Of a stretch of DNA of 64,000 nucleotides, positions 1 through 13,099 are shown in pieces (position 1 is the stretch's first letter; each line of letters opens with the position of its first letter). The position numbers and the translations under genes were made by a program. The notes beneath the pieces were generated by a model. The model worked only from the letters and a program-made list of their open reading frames with translations, made no database searches and was not told the DNA's origin. Source of the DNA: Archilochus colubris (lineage: Eukaryota; Chordata; Aves; Apodiformes; Trochilidae); contig CM041089.1 of NCBI GenBank assembly GCA_023079485.1, positions 14,727,660 through 14,791,659 on the forward strand, given 5' to 3'.

Positions 1-1980
1 AATACTGGGTGGGGACTGGGTGGAGAAAGGAAGGGAACTGGGAGGAACTGGGAGGGACTGGGAGGGACTGGGAGGGAATGGGTGCCTAGTGGGCGGAGAC
101 TGGGTAGGGACTGGGAAGAAGTGGGAGGGGACTGGTAGGGGACTGGGTGGGGACTGGGAGGAACTGGGAGGGGACTGGGTGCTGACTTGGAGGGGACTGG
201 GAGGGGATTGGGCGGGGACTGGGAGGAACTGGGTAGGGACTGGGTGGGGACTGGGTCGGGACTGGGTGGGACTTTGTTGGACGGGGAGGGACTGGGTGGG
301 GACTGGCTGGGGACTGGCAGGGGACTGGGTAGGGAGCGTTTGGGGACTGGGAGGGGACTGGATGGGGACAGGAATGGAACTGGGAGGGAGTGGGAGGGAA
401 TGGGTGGGGACTGGATGGTTACTGGGAGAGGACTGGGAGGGGACTGGGAGGGGACTGGGTGGGGACTGGGTGAGGACTGGGTGGGGACTGGGTGGGGACT
501 GGGTGGGGACAAGAAATGAACTGGGAGGAACTGGGAGGGGACTGGGAGGGGACTGGGTGGGACTTGAAGGGGAGTTGGAGGGGATTGGGTTGGACTGGAA
601 GAGGAGTGGGTGGGTACAGGGAGGGGACTGTGGGGAACTGGGAGGGGACTGGGTGGGGACTGGGTAGGACCGGGAGAGAAGTGGGAGGGGACTTTGTGGG
701 AAGTGGGAGGAACTGGGAGGGACTGGGGGGAACTGAGGAGCTGAGGAACTGAGGAACTTGGAGGGGACTGGGAGGGGACTGGGAGGGGACTGAGAGGGGA
801 CTGAGAGGGGACTGGGTGGGGACTGGGTGGAGAAAGGAAGGGAACTGGGAGGGACTGGCAGGGACTGGGAGGGACTGGGAGGGACTGTTTGCGTAGTGGG
901 TGGAGACTGGGTAGGGACTGGGAAGAAGTATGGGGGGACTTGGAGGGGACTGGTTGGGAACTGGGAGGGGACTTAGAGGGGACTAAGAGGGGACTGGGAG
1001 GGGACTGGGTGCGGACAGGGAGGGGACTGGGTGGGGACCGGGTCGGGACTGGGTGGGGCTGGGTTGTACGGGGAGGGACTGGGTGGGGATTTGGAGGGGA
1101 CTGGGAGGGGACTGGGTGGGGACAGGAATGTAACTGGGAGGGACTGGGTGGGACTGGGTGGTACGGGGAGGGACTGGGTGGCGAGTGGGAGGGGACTGGG
1201 AGTGACTGGGTGGGGACTGGGAGGAAGTGGGAGGAAGTGGGAGTAACTGAGGAACTGGGAGGGGACTGGGAGGGGACAGGGAGATGACAGGGTGGGGACT
1301 GGGAGTATACTGGGCGGGGACTAGGATAGGACTGGGTTGGCTCTGGGAGGGGACTGGGTGGGGACTTGGTTGGGACAGCGTGGGGAAAGGAAGGGAACTG
1401 GGTGGGACTGGAGGGACTTGGTGGGTAGTGGGTGGGGACTGGGTGGAGACTGTGTGGGGACTGGGTCGGGACTGGGAGGAAGTAAGAGGTGATTGGGAGG
1501 GCCTTGGTGGGGACTGGGAGGGGACTGGGAAGAAGTGGGGGGAACTGGGAGGAACTGAGGAACTGGGAGGGGACTGGAAGGGGACTGGGTGTGTAGTGGG
1601 TGGGGACAGAATTGGAACTGGGAGGGACTGGGAGGGACTGGGTGGGTAGTGGGTGGAGACTGGGTGGGTAGTGAGTGGGGACTTGATAGGGACTGGATGG
1701 GGACTGGGAGGGGACTGGGATGGGACTGGGAGGGGACTGGGTGGAATTGGGAGGAACTGGGAGCAATTGAGAAACTGAGAGGGTACTGGGAGGATTTGGG
1801 AGGGGACTGGGTGGGGACTGGGTGGGGACTGTGAGGGGACTGGGAGGGGACTGTGAGGGCCTTGGTTGAGACTGGGAGGGGACTGGGAGGGGACTGGGAG
1901 GAATTGGGGGTACCTGGGAGGAACTGAGGAACTGAAGAACTTGGAGGGGACTGGGTGGGGACTGGGTGGGGACTGGGTGG

Positions 1981-2412
1981 AGACAGGAATGGAACTGGGA
2001 GGGACTGGAAGGGAATGAGTGGGTAGTGGGTGGGGACAGGGGTGGAGAGTGGGTGGGGACTGGGTGGGGACTGGGTAGAGACTGGGAGGAGCTGGGAGGG
2101 ACTGGGAGGGAATGGGTGGATAGTAGATAGGGACTGGCTGGAGACTGGGTGCGGACTCGGTGCGGACTGGGTTGGGACTGGATGGGGACTGGGTGGAGAC
2201 AGGAATGGAACTGGGAGGGACTGGAAGGGAATGAGTGGGTAGTGGGTGGGGACAGGGGTGGAGAGTGGGTGGGGACTGGGTGGGGACTGGGTAGAGACTG
2301 GGAGGAGCTGGGAGGGACTGGGAGGGAATGGGTGGATAGTAGATAGGGACTGGGTGGAGACTGGGTGCGGACTCGGTGCGGACTGGGTTGGGACTGGATG
2401 GGGACTGGGTGG
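1981..2412 (+). repeat. 216-bp tandem duplication inside the minisatellite
   Basis: Two adjacent 216-bp copies begin at 1,981 and 2,197. Both start AGACAGGAATGGAACTGG and carry the same rare variants in order: GAATGAGTGGGTAGTGG, GACAGGGGTGGAGAGTGG, GGAGGAGCTGGG, TGGATAGTAGATAGGG and GACTCGGTGCGGACTGG. The copies are nearly identical, so the duplication is recent relative to the divergence of the basic units. The same module recurs in slightly different form near 5.06-5.28, 16.93-17.16, 19.32-19.53, 23.02-23.23, 29.14-29.33 and 41.86-42.07 kb. Confidence 0.85.
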
Positions 2413-3040
2413 GGGACTAGGAGGAACTGGGAGGAATTGGGAGGGGACTGGGAGAGGCCTGGGATGAACTGAGGAACTGAGGAACTGGGAGGGGACCGGG
2501 TGGGACTTGGAGGGGACTGGGTGGGACTGGGAGGAGACTTTAAGGGAACTGGGAGGGGAGTGTGAGGGCACTGGTCGGGACGGTCTGGGGACTGTGAGAA
2601 ACTGGGAGGAGACGGGGAGGGACTGGGAAAGGACGGGAAGAGGATTGGGAGGGGACTGGGAGGGGACTTGGTGGGGATAGGATTGGAACTTGGAGGATCT
2701 TGGAGGGACTGGGAGAGAATGGGTGGGTAGTGGGTGGGGACTGGGTGGAGACTTGGTAGGGAGACGATGGAAATGGGAAGGGACTGGTCGGTGACGGGGT
2801 GGGATTGGGTGGGACTGGTTGGGACTGGGAGGGGACTGGGTGGTGACTGGGAGCAGACTGGGTGGGACTGGGTGAGGCTGGGTGGGGCTGGGAGGGAAGA
2901 GGGTAGGACTTGGAGTATACTGGGTGGGACTGGGAGGGGACTGGGTGGGGACTGGTAACAGACTGAGAGTGGACTGGGAGGAACTTGGAGGGGACTAAGA
3001 GGGAACTGGCAGGGCACTGGATGCTGACTGGGAGGGGACT

Positions 3041-3130
3041 GGGAGGAAGTGGGAGGAAGTGGGAGGAAGTGGGAGGAAGTGGGAGGAAGTGGGAGGAAGT
3101 GCGAGGAAGTGCGAGGAAGTGGGAGGAACT
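3041..3130 (+). repeat. Local 10-bp subarray GGGAGGAAGT
   Basis: Nine 10-bp units in a row replace the usual 11-bp unit. Six are perfect GGGAGGAAGT, two are GCGAGGAAGT, and the last reverts to GGGAGGAACT. Similar runs occur near 7.15-7.21, 13.63-13.68, 20.52-20.58, 30.96-31.02 and 52.17-52.24 kb, which suggests repeated local expansion of this variant. Confidence 0.9.
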
Positions 3131-3321
3131 GAGGAACTGGTACGGGACTGGGAGGGGACTGGGTGGGGACTGGGTGGGGACAGGAAGGTAACTGGGAGGG
3201 TCTGGGAGGGACTGGGTGGGTAGTGGGTGGGGACTGGGTGGTGACTGGGTGGAGACTTGGTAGGGACTGGGAGGAATTCGGAGGGGACTGGGAGGGGACT
3301 GTGAGGGGACTGGGTGGGGAC

Positions 3322-3423
3322 TGGGAGCTGACTGGGAGTGGACTGGGAGCGGACTGGGAGCGGACTGGGAGCGGACTGGGAGCACACTGGGAGCAGACTG
3401 GGAGCAGACTGGGAGCAGACTGG
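3322..3423 (+). repeat. Run of the 11-bp GGGAGCNGACT variant
   Basis: About nine consecutive 11-bp units carry a C in place of the third base of the second G run: GGGAGCTGACT, GGGAGCGGACT (several), GGGAGCACACT and GGGAGCAGACT (several). The same variant cluster recurs near 7.48, 11.06, 12.35, 18.19, 27.76, 31.25, 47.02 and 54.29 kb. It is a useful marker for aligning higher-order copies. Confidence 0.85.
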
Positions 3424-5939
3424 GTGGGACTGGGTGGGACTGGGTGGGACTGGGTGGGATTGAGTGGGGCTGGGAGGGGCTGGGAGTGGAGTGGGTAGGA
3501 CTTTGAGGACACTGGGTGGGACTGGGAGGGGACTGGGAGGGGACTGGGTGGGGACTGGGTGGGGACTGGGAGCAGACTTGTAGGAACTGGGAGGGGACTA
3601 AGAGGGGACTGGTAGGGGATGGGAGTGGACTGGGAGGAACTGGGTGGGACTGGGTGGGACTGGGTGGGGACTGGGAGGGGACTGGGTTGGGAGTGGGAAG
3701 AGACTGGGAGGGGACTGGGAGGGACTGTTGGGGACTGGGTGGGACGGGGAGGGACTGGGTGGGGACTGGGTGGGGACTGGGTGGGGACTGGGAGGGGACG
3801 GGACGGGGAGGGGACGGGGAGTGGACGGGGAGGGGACGGGGAGGGGACGGGGTGGTACTTGGAGGCGACTGTGTGGGACTGGGAGGGGAGTGGGTGGGGA
3901 CTCGGTGGGGACTAGGAGCGGACTGGGAGCGGACTGGGAGCTGACTGGGAGGGGACTGGGAGGAACTGGGAGGAACTGGGAGGAAGTGCGAGGAAGTGGG
4001 AGGAAATGGGAGGAACTGAGGAACTGGTATGGGTCTGGGAGGGGACTGGGTGGGGACCGGGAGGGGACTAAGAGGGAACTGGAGGGACTGTGAGGGACTG
4101 GCTGGGGAGTGGGTGGGGACTGGGTGGTGACTGTGTGGGGACTGGTTATTGACTGGGAGCAACTGGGAGGGGTCAGGGTGGGGACTGGGAGGAACGGGGA
4201 GGGGAGTGGGTGGGGAGTGGGAGGGGACTGGGAGGAATTGAGGAACTGGGAGGGGACTGGGTGGGTCTGGGTGGGACTGGGTGGGGACTGGGTGAACACT
4301 GGTTGGAAACTGGGTGGGGACTGGGTGGGGACTGGGAGGGGACTGGGAGGGGACTGGGAGGATCTGAGGAACTGGGAGGGGACTGGGAGGGTATCGATTA
4401 GCGAGTGGGTGGAGACTGGGAGGGGACAGGTATGGAACTGGGAGGGACTGGGAGGGAATGGGTGGGTAGTGGGTGGGGACTGGGTGTAGACTGGGTAGGG
4501 ACTGGAAAGGGATTGGTTGGGACTGGGTGGGACTGAGTGGGTCTGGGAGGGCGCTGGTCGGGACGGGGGTAGGGACTGGAATGAACTGGAGACGGGGAGG
4601 GACTGGGAAAGGACAGGATTAGTATTGGGAGGGGATTGGGAGAGGACTGGGAGGGGACTGGGAGGGGATTGGGTGGTAACTGGGAGAGGACTGGGAGGGT
4701 ACTGGGAAGGGACTGGGTGGGGACTGGCTGGGGACTGGGTGGGGACAGGAAGGGGACTGGGAGTGGACTGGGAGGGACTGGATGGGTAGTGGGTGGGTAG
4801 TGGGTGGGGACTTTATAGGGACTGGATGGGGACTGGGAGGGGACTGGGTGGAATTGGGAGGAACTGGGAGGAACTGGGAGCAATTGAGGAAGTGAGAGGG
4901 TACTGGGAGGAGACTGGGAGGGGACTGGGTGGGGACTGGGATGGGACTGGGAGGGCCTTGGTTGAGACTGGGAGGGGACTGGGAGGGGACTGGGAGGAAG
5001 TGGGGGTACCTGGGAGGAACTGAGGAACTGAGGAACTTGGAGGGGACTGGGCGGGGACTGGGTGGGGACTGGGTGGAGACAGGAATGGAACTGTGAGGGA
5101 CTGGAAGTGAATGAGTGGGTAGTGGGTGGGGACGGGGTGGAGAGTGGGTGGGGACTGGGTGGGGACTGGGTAGAGACTGGGAGGAGCTGGGAGGGACTGG
5201 GAGGGAATTGGTGTGTAGTAGGTAGGGACTGGGTGGAGACTGGGTGCGGACTCAGTGCGGACTGGGTTGGGACTGGATGGGGACTGGGAGAGGAGTGGGA
5301 TGGGACTGGGAGGGGACTGGGTGGGGGACTAGGAGGAACTGGGGGGAATTGGGAGGGGACTGGGAGGGCAGTGGGAGAGGCCTGGGATGAACTGAGGAAC
5401 TGAAGAACTGGGAAGGGACTGGGTGGGCACTGGGTGGGGCTGGGAGGGGACCGGGTGGGACTTGGAGGGGACTGGATGGGACTGGGAGGGGACAGGAAGG
5501 GAACTGGGAGGGGACTGGGAGGGCACTGGTCGGGACGGTCTGGGGACTGGGAGAAACTGGGAGGAGACAGGGAGGGACTGGGAAAGGACGGGAAGAGGAT
5601 TGGGAGAGGACTGGGAGGGGACTGGGTGGGGACAGGATTGGAACTTGGAGAATCTTGGAGGAACTGGGAGAGAATGGGTGGGTAGTGGGTGGGTACTGGG
5701 TGGAGACTGGCTAGGGAGTGGGTGGAAATGGGCGGGGACTGGGAGGGGACGGTGTGGAACTGGGTGGGACTGGGAGGGGACTGGTTGGGACTGGGAGGGG
5801 ACTGAGTGGTGACTGGGAGCAGACTGGGTGGGACTGGTTGAGGCTGGGTGGGGCTGGGTGGGACTGGGAGGGGACTGGGAGGGGGACTGGGAGGAACTGG
5901 GAGGAATTGGGACGGGACTGGGAGGGGAGTGGGAGAGGC

Positions 5940-7095
5940 CTGGGATGAACTGAGGAAGTGAGGAACTGGGAGGGGACTGGGTGGGGACTCGGAGGGGACT
6001 GGGTTGGGACTGGGTGGGGACAGGGAGGGGACTTGGAGGGGACTGGGTGGGACTGGAAGGGGACTTGAAGGGAACTGGGAGGGGACTGGGAGGCTACTGG
6101 GAGGGGAGTGGTTGGGACGGGCCGGGGACTGGGAGAAACTGGGAGGAGACAGGGAGGGACTGGGAAAGGATGGGAAGAGGATTGGGAGGGGACTGGGAGG
6201 GGACTGGGTAGGGACTGGGTGGGGACTTGGTGGGGACTTGGTGGGGACAGGAATGGAACTTGGAGGATCTTGGAGGAACTGGGTGAGAATGGGTGGGTAG
6301 TGGGTGGGGACTGGGTGGAGACTGGGTAGGGAGTGGGAGGAAATTGGAGGGGAGTGGGAGGGGACTGGGAGGGGACAGGGTTGGACTGGGAGGGGACTGG
6401 AAGGGGACTGGAACGGGACTGGTTGGGACTGGGAGGGGACTGGGTGGGGACTGGGAGCGGAATGGGAGCAGACTGGGTGGGACTGGGTGGGAGTGAGTGG
6501 GGCTGAGTTGGGCTGGGAGGGGCTGGGTGTGGAGTGGGTAGGACTTGGAGGATACTGGGTGGGGACTGGGTGGGGACTGGGTGGGGACTGGGAGCAGACT
6601 TGTAGGAAATGGGAGGGGACTAAGAGGGTACTTGGAGGGGATGGGAGGGGATGGGAGGGGACTGGGTGGGACTGGGTGGGGACTGGGTGGGGTCTGGGTG
6701 GGGACTGGGCAGGGAGTGGGACGAAGTATGAGGAAGTGGGAGGAACTGAGGAAGTCGGAGGGGACTGGGAGGGGAATGGGAGGGGAGTTGGTGGGGACAG
6801 GAAGGGAACTGGGAGGTACTGGGAGGGACTGGGTGGGTAGTGGGTGGGGACTTGGTGGAGAGTGGGTAGGGAGTCGGTGGAAATGGGAGGGGAGTGGGAG
6901 GGGACGGGGTGGGACTGTGTGGGACTGGTTGGGACTGGGAGGGGACTGGGTGGGTCTGGGTGGGTCTGGGAGGGGCTGGGTGGGGCTGGGAGGGAAGAGG
7001 GTAGGACTTGGAGGATACTGGGTGGGACTGGGAGGGGACTGGGTGGGGACTGGTAGCAGACTGGGAGTGGACTGGGAGGAACTTGGAGGGGACTA
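5940..7095 (+). repeat. Higher-order block C, copy 1
   Basis: This block aligns with 22,020-22,895 and with 44,035-45,207, sharing rare variants in the same order. These include the array's only GGCCTGGGATGAACTGAGGAAGTG-type step, paired GGGGACTTGGTGGGGACTTGG units, a GACAGGGTTGGACTGG step, a GGACTGGAACGGGACTGG step and a GGACGAAGTATGAGGAAGTGG step. The order of rare variants, not the common unit, is the evidence for common descent. Boundaries are approximate because they were judged by eye. Confidence 0.75.
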
Positions 7096-8710
7096 AGAGG
7101 GAACTGGCAGGGCACTGGATGCTTAATGGGAGGGGACTGGGAGGGGACTGGGAGGAAGTGGGTGGAAGTGGGAGGAAGTGGGAGGAAGTGGGAGGAAGTG
7201 GGAGGAAGGGCGAGGAAGGGCAAGGAACTGGTACGGGACTGGGAGGGGACTGGGAGAGGACTGTGTGGCGACTGGGTGGGGACAGGAAGGGAACTGGGAG
7301 GGTCTCGGAGGGACTGGGTGGGTAGTGGGTGGGGACTGGGTGGAGACTTGGTAGGGAGTGGGTGGAAATTGGAGGGGAGTGGGAGAGGACTGGGAGGGGA
7401 CAGGGGGGGACTGGGAGGGGACTGAAAGGGGATTGGTTGGGACTGGGTGGGGACTGGGTGGGGACTGGGTGGGGACTGGGAGCAGACTGGGAGCAGACTG
7501 GGAGCAGACTGGGTGGGGCTGGGTGGGACTGGGTGGGGCTGGGTGGGGCTGAGTAGGGCTGGGAGGGGCTGGGAGTGGAGTGGGTAGGACTTGGAGGATA
7601 CTGGGTGGGACTGGGAGGGGACTGGTTGGGGACTGGGTGGGGACTCGGAGGGGACAAAGAGGGGACTGGGAGGGGATGGGAGGGGACAAGGAGGAACTGG
7701 GTGGGAGTGGTTGGGACTGTGTGGTGAGTGGGTGGGGACTGGGAGAGGACTGGGAGGGGACTGAGTTGGGAGTGGGAAGGGACTGGGAGGGGACTGGGTG
7801 GGACTGGGGGGGACTGGGTCGGGACTGGGCAGGGAGTGGGAGGAACTGGGAGCGGACGGGGACTGGGAGGGGACGGGGAGGAAGTAAGTGGGAGGAAGTG
7901 TGAGGAAGTGTGAGGAAGTAGGAGGAAGTGGGAGGAACTGAGGAACTGGTATGGGACCGGTATGGGACTGGGAGGGGACTGGGAGGGCCTTGGTGGGGAC
8001 TGGAAGGCTACTGGGAGCGAACTCGGTGGGGACTTGGAGAGGACTGGGAGGGAAGTGGGTGGGGGACTGGGAGGAACTGGGAGGGAAGTGGGAGGGGACT
8101 GGGAGGGGTCTGCATGGGGACTGGGAGGGGACTGGGTGTGGACAGAAAGGGAACTTGGAGGAATTGGGAGGGACTGGGATGGGACTGGGGGGAACTGGGA
8201 GGGGACTGGGAGGGGACTGGGAGGGGACTGGGTGGGGACTGGGTGGGGACTGGGTGGGGACTGGGAGGAATTGAGAGGAAGTGGTAGGAACTGGGAAAAA
8301 CTGGGAGGAACTGAGGGACTGGGAGGGGACTTTGAGGGGACGGGGTGGGGACTGGGTGCGGACTGGGTGGGGACAGGAATGTAACTGGGAGGGATTGGGA
8401 GGGAATGTGTGGGTAGTGGGTGGGGACTGGTTGGAGACTGGGTGGGGACTGGGTAGAGACTGGGAATAACTGGGAGGGACTGGGAAGGAATGGGTGGGGA
8501 GTGGGTGGGGACTGGGGGGAGACTGGGTGCGGACTGGGTGGGGACTGGGAGCAGACTTTTAGGAAATGGGAGGGGACTAAGAGGGGACTGGGAGGGGATG
8601 GGAGGGGACTGGGTGGGGACTGGGTGGGGACTGGGTGAGGACTGGGAGGGGACTGGGTTGGGAGTGGGAAGGGACTGGGAGGGCACGGGGGGGGACTGGG
8701 TCGGGACTGG

Positions 8711-8902
8711 GTTGGACAGGGAGGGACTGGATGGGGACTGGGTGGGGACAGGAAGGGAACTGGGAGGGACTGGGTGGGTAGTGGGTGGGGACTGGGTCAG
8801 GACTGTGTTGGACGGGGAGGGACTGGATGGGGACTGGGTGGGGACAGGAAGGGAACTGGGAGGGACTGGGTGGGTAGTGGGTGGGGACTGGGTGGGGACT
8901 GG
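8711..8902 (+). repeat. 96-bp tandem duplication
   Basis: Two 96-bp copies start at 8,711 and 8,807, each beginning GTTGGAC followed by GGGAGGGACTGGATGGG. They differ at a few bases. The paralogous region near 45.35 kb has a single copy, so this duplication arose after the two long blocks separated, or was lost there. Confidence 0.8.
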
Positions 8903-10044
8903 GAGCAAATGGGAGGGGACAGGGTGGGGAATGGGAGGGGACTAGGAGGGACTGGGAGGGGACTGGGAGGGGAATGGGAGGGGACTGGGAGGGGACTCGG
9001 AGGAATTGGGAGGAACTGGGAGTAATTGAGGAACTGGGAGGGGACTGGGTGGGGACTGGGTGAAGACTGGGTGGAAACTGGGTGGGGATTGGGTTGGGAC
9101 TGGGAGGAACTGGCAGGGGACTGTGAGGGGACTGGGAGGATGTGGGGGTAACTGGGAGGAACTGAGGAAGTGGGAGTGGACTGGGAGGGTACTGGGTTGG
9201 GAGTGGATTGTTATTGGGACTGGACAGGTATGGAACTGGGACGGACTGGGAGGGAATGGGTGGGTATTGGGAGAAGACTGGGTAGGGACTGGGTGGGGAC
9301 TGGGTGGGGACTGGGTGGGACTGGGAGGGACTGGGAGGGCGCTGGTCGGGACGGGGCTCGGGACTGGAATGAACTGGAGACGGGGAGGGACTGGGAAAGG
9401 ACAGGAATAGGATTGGGAGGGGAGTGGGAGAGGACTGGGAGGGGACTGAGTGGGGACTGTCTGGGGACAGGAAGGGGACTGGGAGGGACTGGGTGGGGAC
9501 ACGGTAGGGACTGGGAGGGGACTGGGAGGGCCTTGGTGGGGACTGGAAGGCTACTGGGAGCAGACTGGGTGGGGACTGGGTGGGGACTGGGAGGAACTGG
9601 GAGGGAAGTGGGAGGGGACTGGGAGGGGTCTGCATGGGGACTGGGAGGGGACTGGGTGGGGACAGAAAGGGAACTTGGAGGAATTGGAGGGACTGGGATG
9701 GGACTGGGGGGAACTGGGAGGGGACTTGGAGGCGACTGGGTGGGGACTGGGAGGAATTGGGCGGAAGTGGTAGGAATTGGGAAAAACTGGGAGGAACTGA
9801 GGGACTGGGAGGGGACTGGGAGGGGACGGGGTGGGGACTGGGTGGGGACTGGGTGGGGACTGGGTGGGGACTGGGAGGGAATATGTGGGTAGTGGTTGGG
9901 GACGGGGGGGAGACTGGGTGCGGACTGGGTGGGGACTGGATGGGGACTGGAGAGGACTGGGAGGGGACTGAGAGTGGACTGGGAGGGGACTGGGTGGGGA
10001 CTGGGTGGGGGACTAGGAGGAACTGGGAGGAACTGGGAGGAATT

Positions 10045-10976
10045 GGGAGGGGACTTGGAGGGGAGTGGTTGAGGCCTGGGATGAACTGAGGAACTGAGGA
10101 ACTGGGAGGGGAACGGGTGGGGACTGGGCAGGACTGGGTGGGGAGTGGGAGGGGACTGGGTGGGGACTGGGAGGGGACTGGGTGCGGACTGGGTGGGGAC
10201 AGGGAGGGGACCTGGAGGGGATTGGGAAGGACTGGAAGGGGACTTGAAGGGAACTGGGATTGGACTGGGAGGGCACTGGTCGGGACGGGCTGGGGACTGG
10301 GAGGAACTGGGAGGAGACAGGGAGGGACTGGGAAAGGATGGGAAGAGGATTGGGAGGGGACTGGGAGGGGACTGGGTAGGGACTGGGTGGGGACTTGGTG
10401 GGGACTTGGTGGGGACAGGAATGGAACTTGGAGGATCTTGGAGGAACTGGGTGAGAATGGGTGGGTAGTGGGTGGGGACTGGGAAGAGACTGGGTGGGGA
10501 CTGGGATGGGACTGGGAGGGGACTAAATGGGGACTGGGTCGGGACTGGGTGGGGACAGGAATGGAACTGGGAGGGAGTGGGAGGCGCTGGGTGGGTAGTA
10601 GGTGAGGACTGGGTGGAGATTGGGTGGGAACTGGGAGGAATTGGGAGGGGACTCGGAGGGGAGTGGGAGAGGCCTGGGATGAACTGAGGAACTGAGGAAC
10701 TGGGAGGGGAACGGGTGGGGACTGGGCAGGACTGGGTGGGGAGTGGGAGGGGACTGGGTGGGGACTGGGAGGGGACTGGGTGCGGACTGGGTGGGGACAG
10801 GGAGGGGACCTGGAGGGGACTGGGAGGGACTGGAAGGGGACTTGAAGGGAACTGGGATTGGACTGGGAGGGCACTGGTCGGGACGGGCTGGGGACTGGGA
10901 GAAACTGGGAGGAGACAGGGAGGGACTGGGAAAGGATGGGAAGAGGATTGGGAGGGGACTGGGAGGGGACTGGGTG
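10045..10976 (+). repeat. 598-bp-offset tandem duplication
   Basis: Positions 10,045-10,378 and 10,643-10,976 are near-identical with a constant offset of 598 bp. Both carry GAGGCCTGGGATGAACTGAGG, GGGAACGGGTGGGGACTGG, GGACCTGGAGGGGA and the GGTCGGGACGGGCTGG module. The long paralogue at 46.6-46.9 kb has only one copy, so this step separates the histories of the two blocks. Confidence 0.85.
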
Positions 10977-13099
10977 GGGACTGGGTGGAAATTGGAGGGG
11001 ACTGGGAGGGGACAGGATGGGACTGGGAGGGGACTGGTTGTGACTGAGAGGGGACTGGGAGCGGACTGGGAGCGGACTGGGAGCAGACTGGAAGCAGACT
11101 GGGAGCAGACTGGATGGGGACTGGGAGGGGACTAGGTGGGACTTCGAGGGGACTTGGTGGGGACTGGGAGGGGACTGGGAGGGGATTTTGTGAGGACTGG
11201 GAGGGGACTGAGAGGAACTGGGATGGGATTTCGAGGGGACAGGGAGGAACTAGGAGGAACTGGGAGGGGACGGGGAGGGGACGGGGAGGGGACGGAGAGG
11301 AACTGAGGAACTGGGAGGGGAGTGGGAGGGGACTGGGTTGGGACTGGGTCAGGACTGGGTGGGGAGTTAGTGGGGAGAGGAAGGGAACTGGGAGGAATTG
11401 GAAGGGACTGGGTAGGTAGTGGTTGGGGACTGGGTAGGAACTGGGAGAGGACTGGGAGGGGACTGGTGGGAACTGGGAGGAACTGAGTTACTGAGGAACT
11501 GGGAGGGGACTGGGTGGGGACTGGGTGGGGAGTGGGTCGGGACTGTGTCGGGACTGGGGGGGGACTAGGAGCGGACTGGGAGCGGACTTGGAGGGGACTG
11601 GGAGGGGACTGGGAGGAAGTGGGATGAAGTACGAGGAAGTGGGAGGAACTGAGGAAGTGGGAGGGGACTGGGAGAGGACTGGGAGGGGAGTGGGTAGGGA
11701 CTGGGTGGGGACTGGGAGGGGACAGGAAGGGATCTGGGAGGTACTGGGAGGGACTGGGTGGGTAGTGGGTGGGAACTGGGTGGTGACTGGGAGGGGACTG
11801 GGAGGAACTGGGAGGAGATGGGGAGGGACTGGGAAAGGACGGTGAAGAGGATTGGGTGGGGACTGGGAGGGGACTGGGTGGGGACAGGATTGGAACTTGG
11901 AGGATCTTGGAGGGACTGGGAGAGAATGGGTGGGTAGTGGGTGGGGACTGGGTGGAGACTGGGTAGGGAGTGGGTGGAAATGGGAGGGGACTGGGAGGGG
12001 ATGGGGTGGGACTGGGTGGGACTGGGAGGGGACGGGAGGGGACTTGGGGGGGACTAGGGTGGGGCTGGGGGGGGACTGGGGGGGGACTGGAAGGGGACTG
12101 GAAGGGAAGTGGGAGGGGACTGTGAGGGGACTGGGTGGGGACAGGAATGGAACTTGGAGGATCTTGGAGGAACTGGGAGAGAATGGGTGGGTAGTGGGTG
12201 GGGACTGGGTGGAGACTGGGTAGGGAGTGGGTGAAAATTGGAGGAGACTGGGAGGGGACAGGGAGGGGACAGGGTGGGACTGGGAGGGGACTGGAAGGGG
12301 ACTGGTTGGGACTGGGAGAGGACTGGGTGGGGACTGGGTGGGGACTGGGAGCGGACTGGGAGCGGACTGGGTGCGATTGGGTGGGGCTGGGTGGGGCTGG
12401 GTGGGGCTGAGTAGGGCTGGGAGGGGCTGGGAGGGGCTGGGAGGGGCTGGGAGTGGAGTGGGTAGGACTTGGAGGATACTGGGTGGGACTGGGTGGGGTC
12501 TGGTTGGGAACTGGGTGGGGACTGGGAGCAGACTTGTAGGAACTTGGAGGGGACTAAGAGGGGACTGGGAGGGGATGGGAGGGGATGGGAGGGGACTGGG
12601 AGGAACTGGGTTGGACTGGGTGGGAATGGGAGGGGACTGGGTGGGGACTGGGATGGGAGTGGGAGGGGACTTTTAGGGGACTGGGTGGGGACTGGGGGGG
12701 ACTGGGTCGGGAGTGGGTGGGACTGGGTGGGATAGGGAGGGACTGGGAAGGGACTGGGCAGGGAGTGGGAGGAACTGGGAAGGGAAGGGAACGGGACGGG
12801 GAGGGGACGGGGTGGTACTTGGAGGGGACTGGGTGGGACTGGGTGGGGACAGGATGGGAACTGGAGGGACTGAGAGGGACTGGGTGGGTAGTGGGTGGGG
12901 ACTGGGTCGTAACTGTGTGGGGACTGGGTATTGACTGGGAGCAACTGGGAGGGGACAGGGTGGGGACTGGGAGGGGACTGGGAGGGGACTGGGAGTCATT
13001 GAGGAACTGGGAGGGGACAGGGTGGGACTGGGTGGGACTGGGTTAAGACTGGGTGGAAACTGGGTGGGGACTGGGCGGGGACTCGGAGGGAACTGGGAG

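Larger units (their letters stand above)
8570..13030 (+). repeat. Higher-order block A, copy 1 (long segmental duplication)
   Basis: This ~4.4-kb stretch matches 45,200-48,990 through most of its length. Around 9,200 both copies contain the otherwise unseen step GAGTGGATTGTTATTGGG, and from about 9.17 to 9.89 kb the two copies appear identical, at a constant offset of 36,554 bp. After about 10.7 kb the offset drops to about 35,956 because this copy carries an additional 598-bp tandem duplication. A 96-bp duplication at 8,711 is also specific to this copy. The block is an internal segmental duplication of the array and codes for nothing recognisable. Confidence 0.85.

Noticed and set aside
20..667. 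Plus-strand open frames with Gly/Trp/Asp-rich repeats
   Set aside because: These are translations of GGGWGGGGACT. The 11-bp unit gives an 11-residue period in whichever frame is read, and overlapping frames are equally open.
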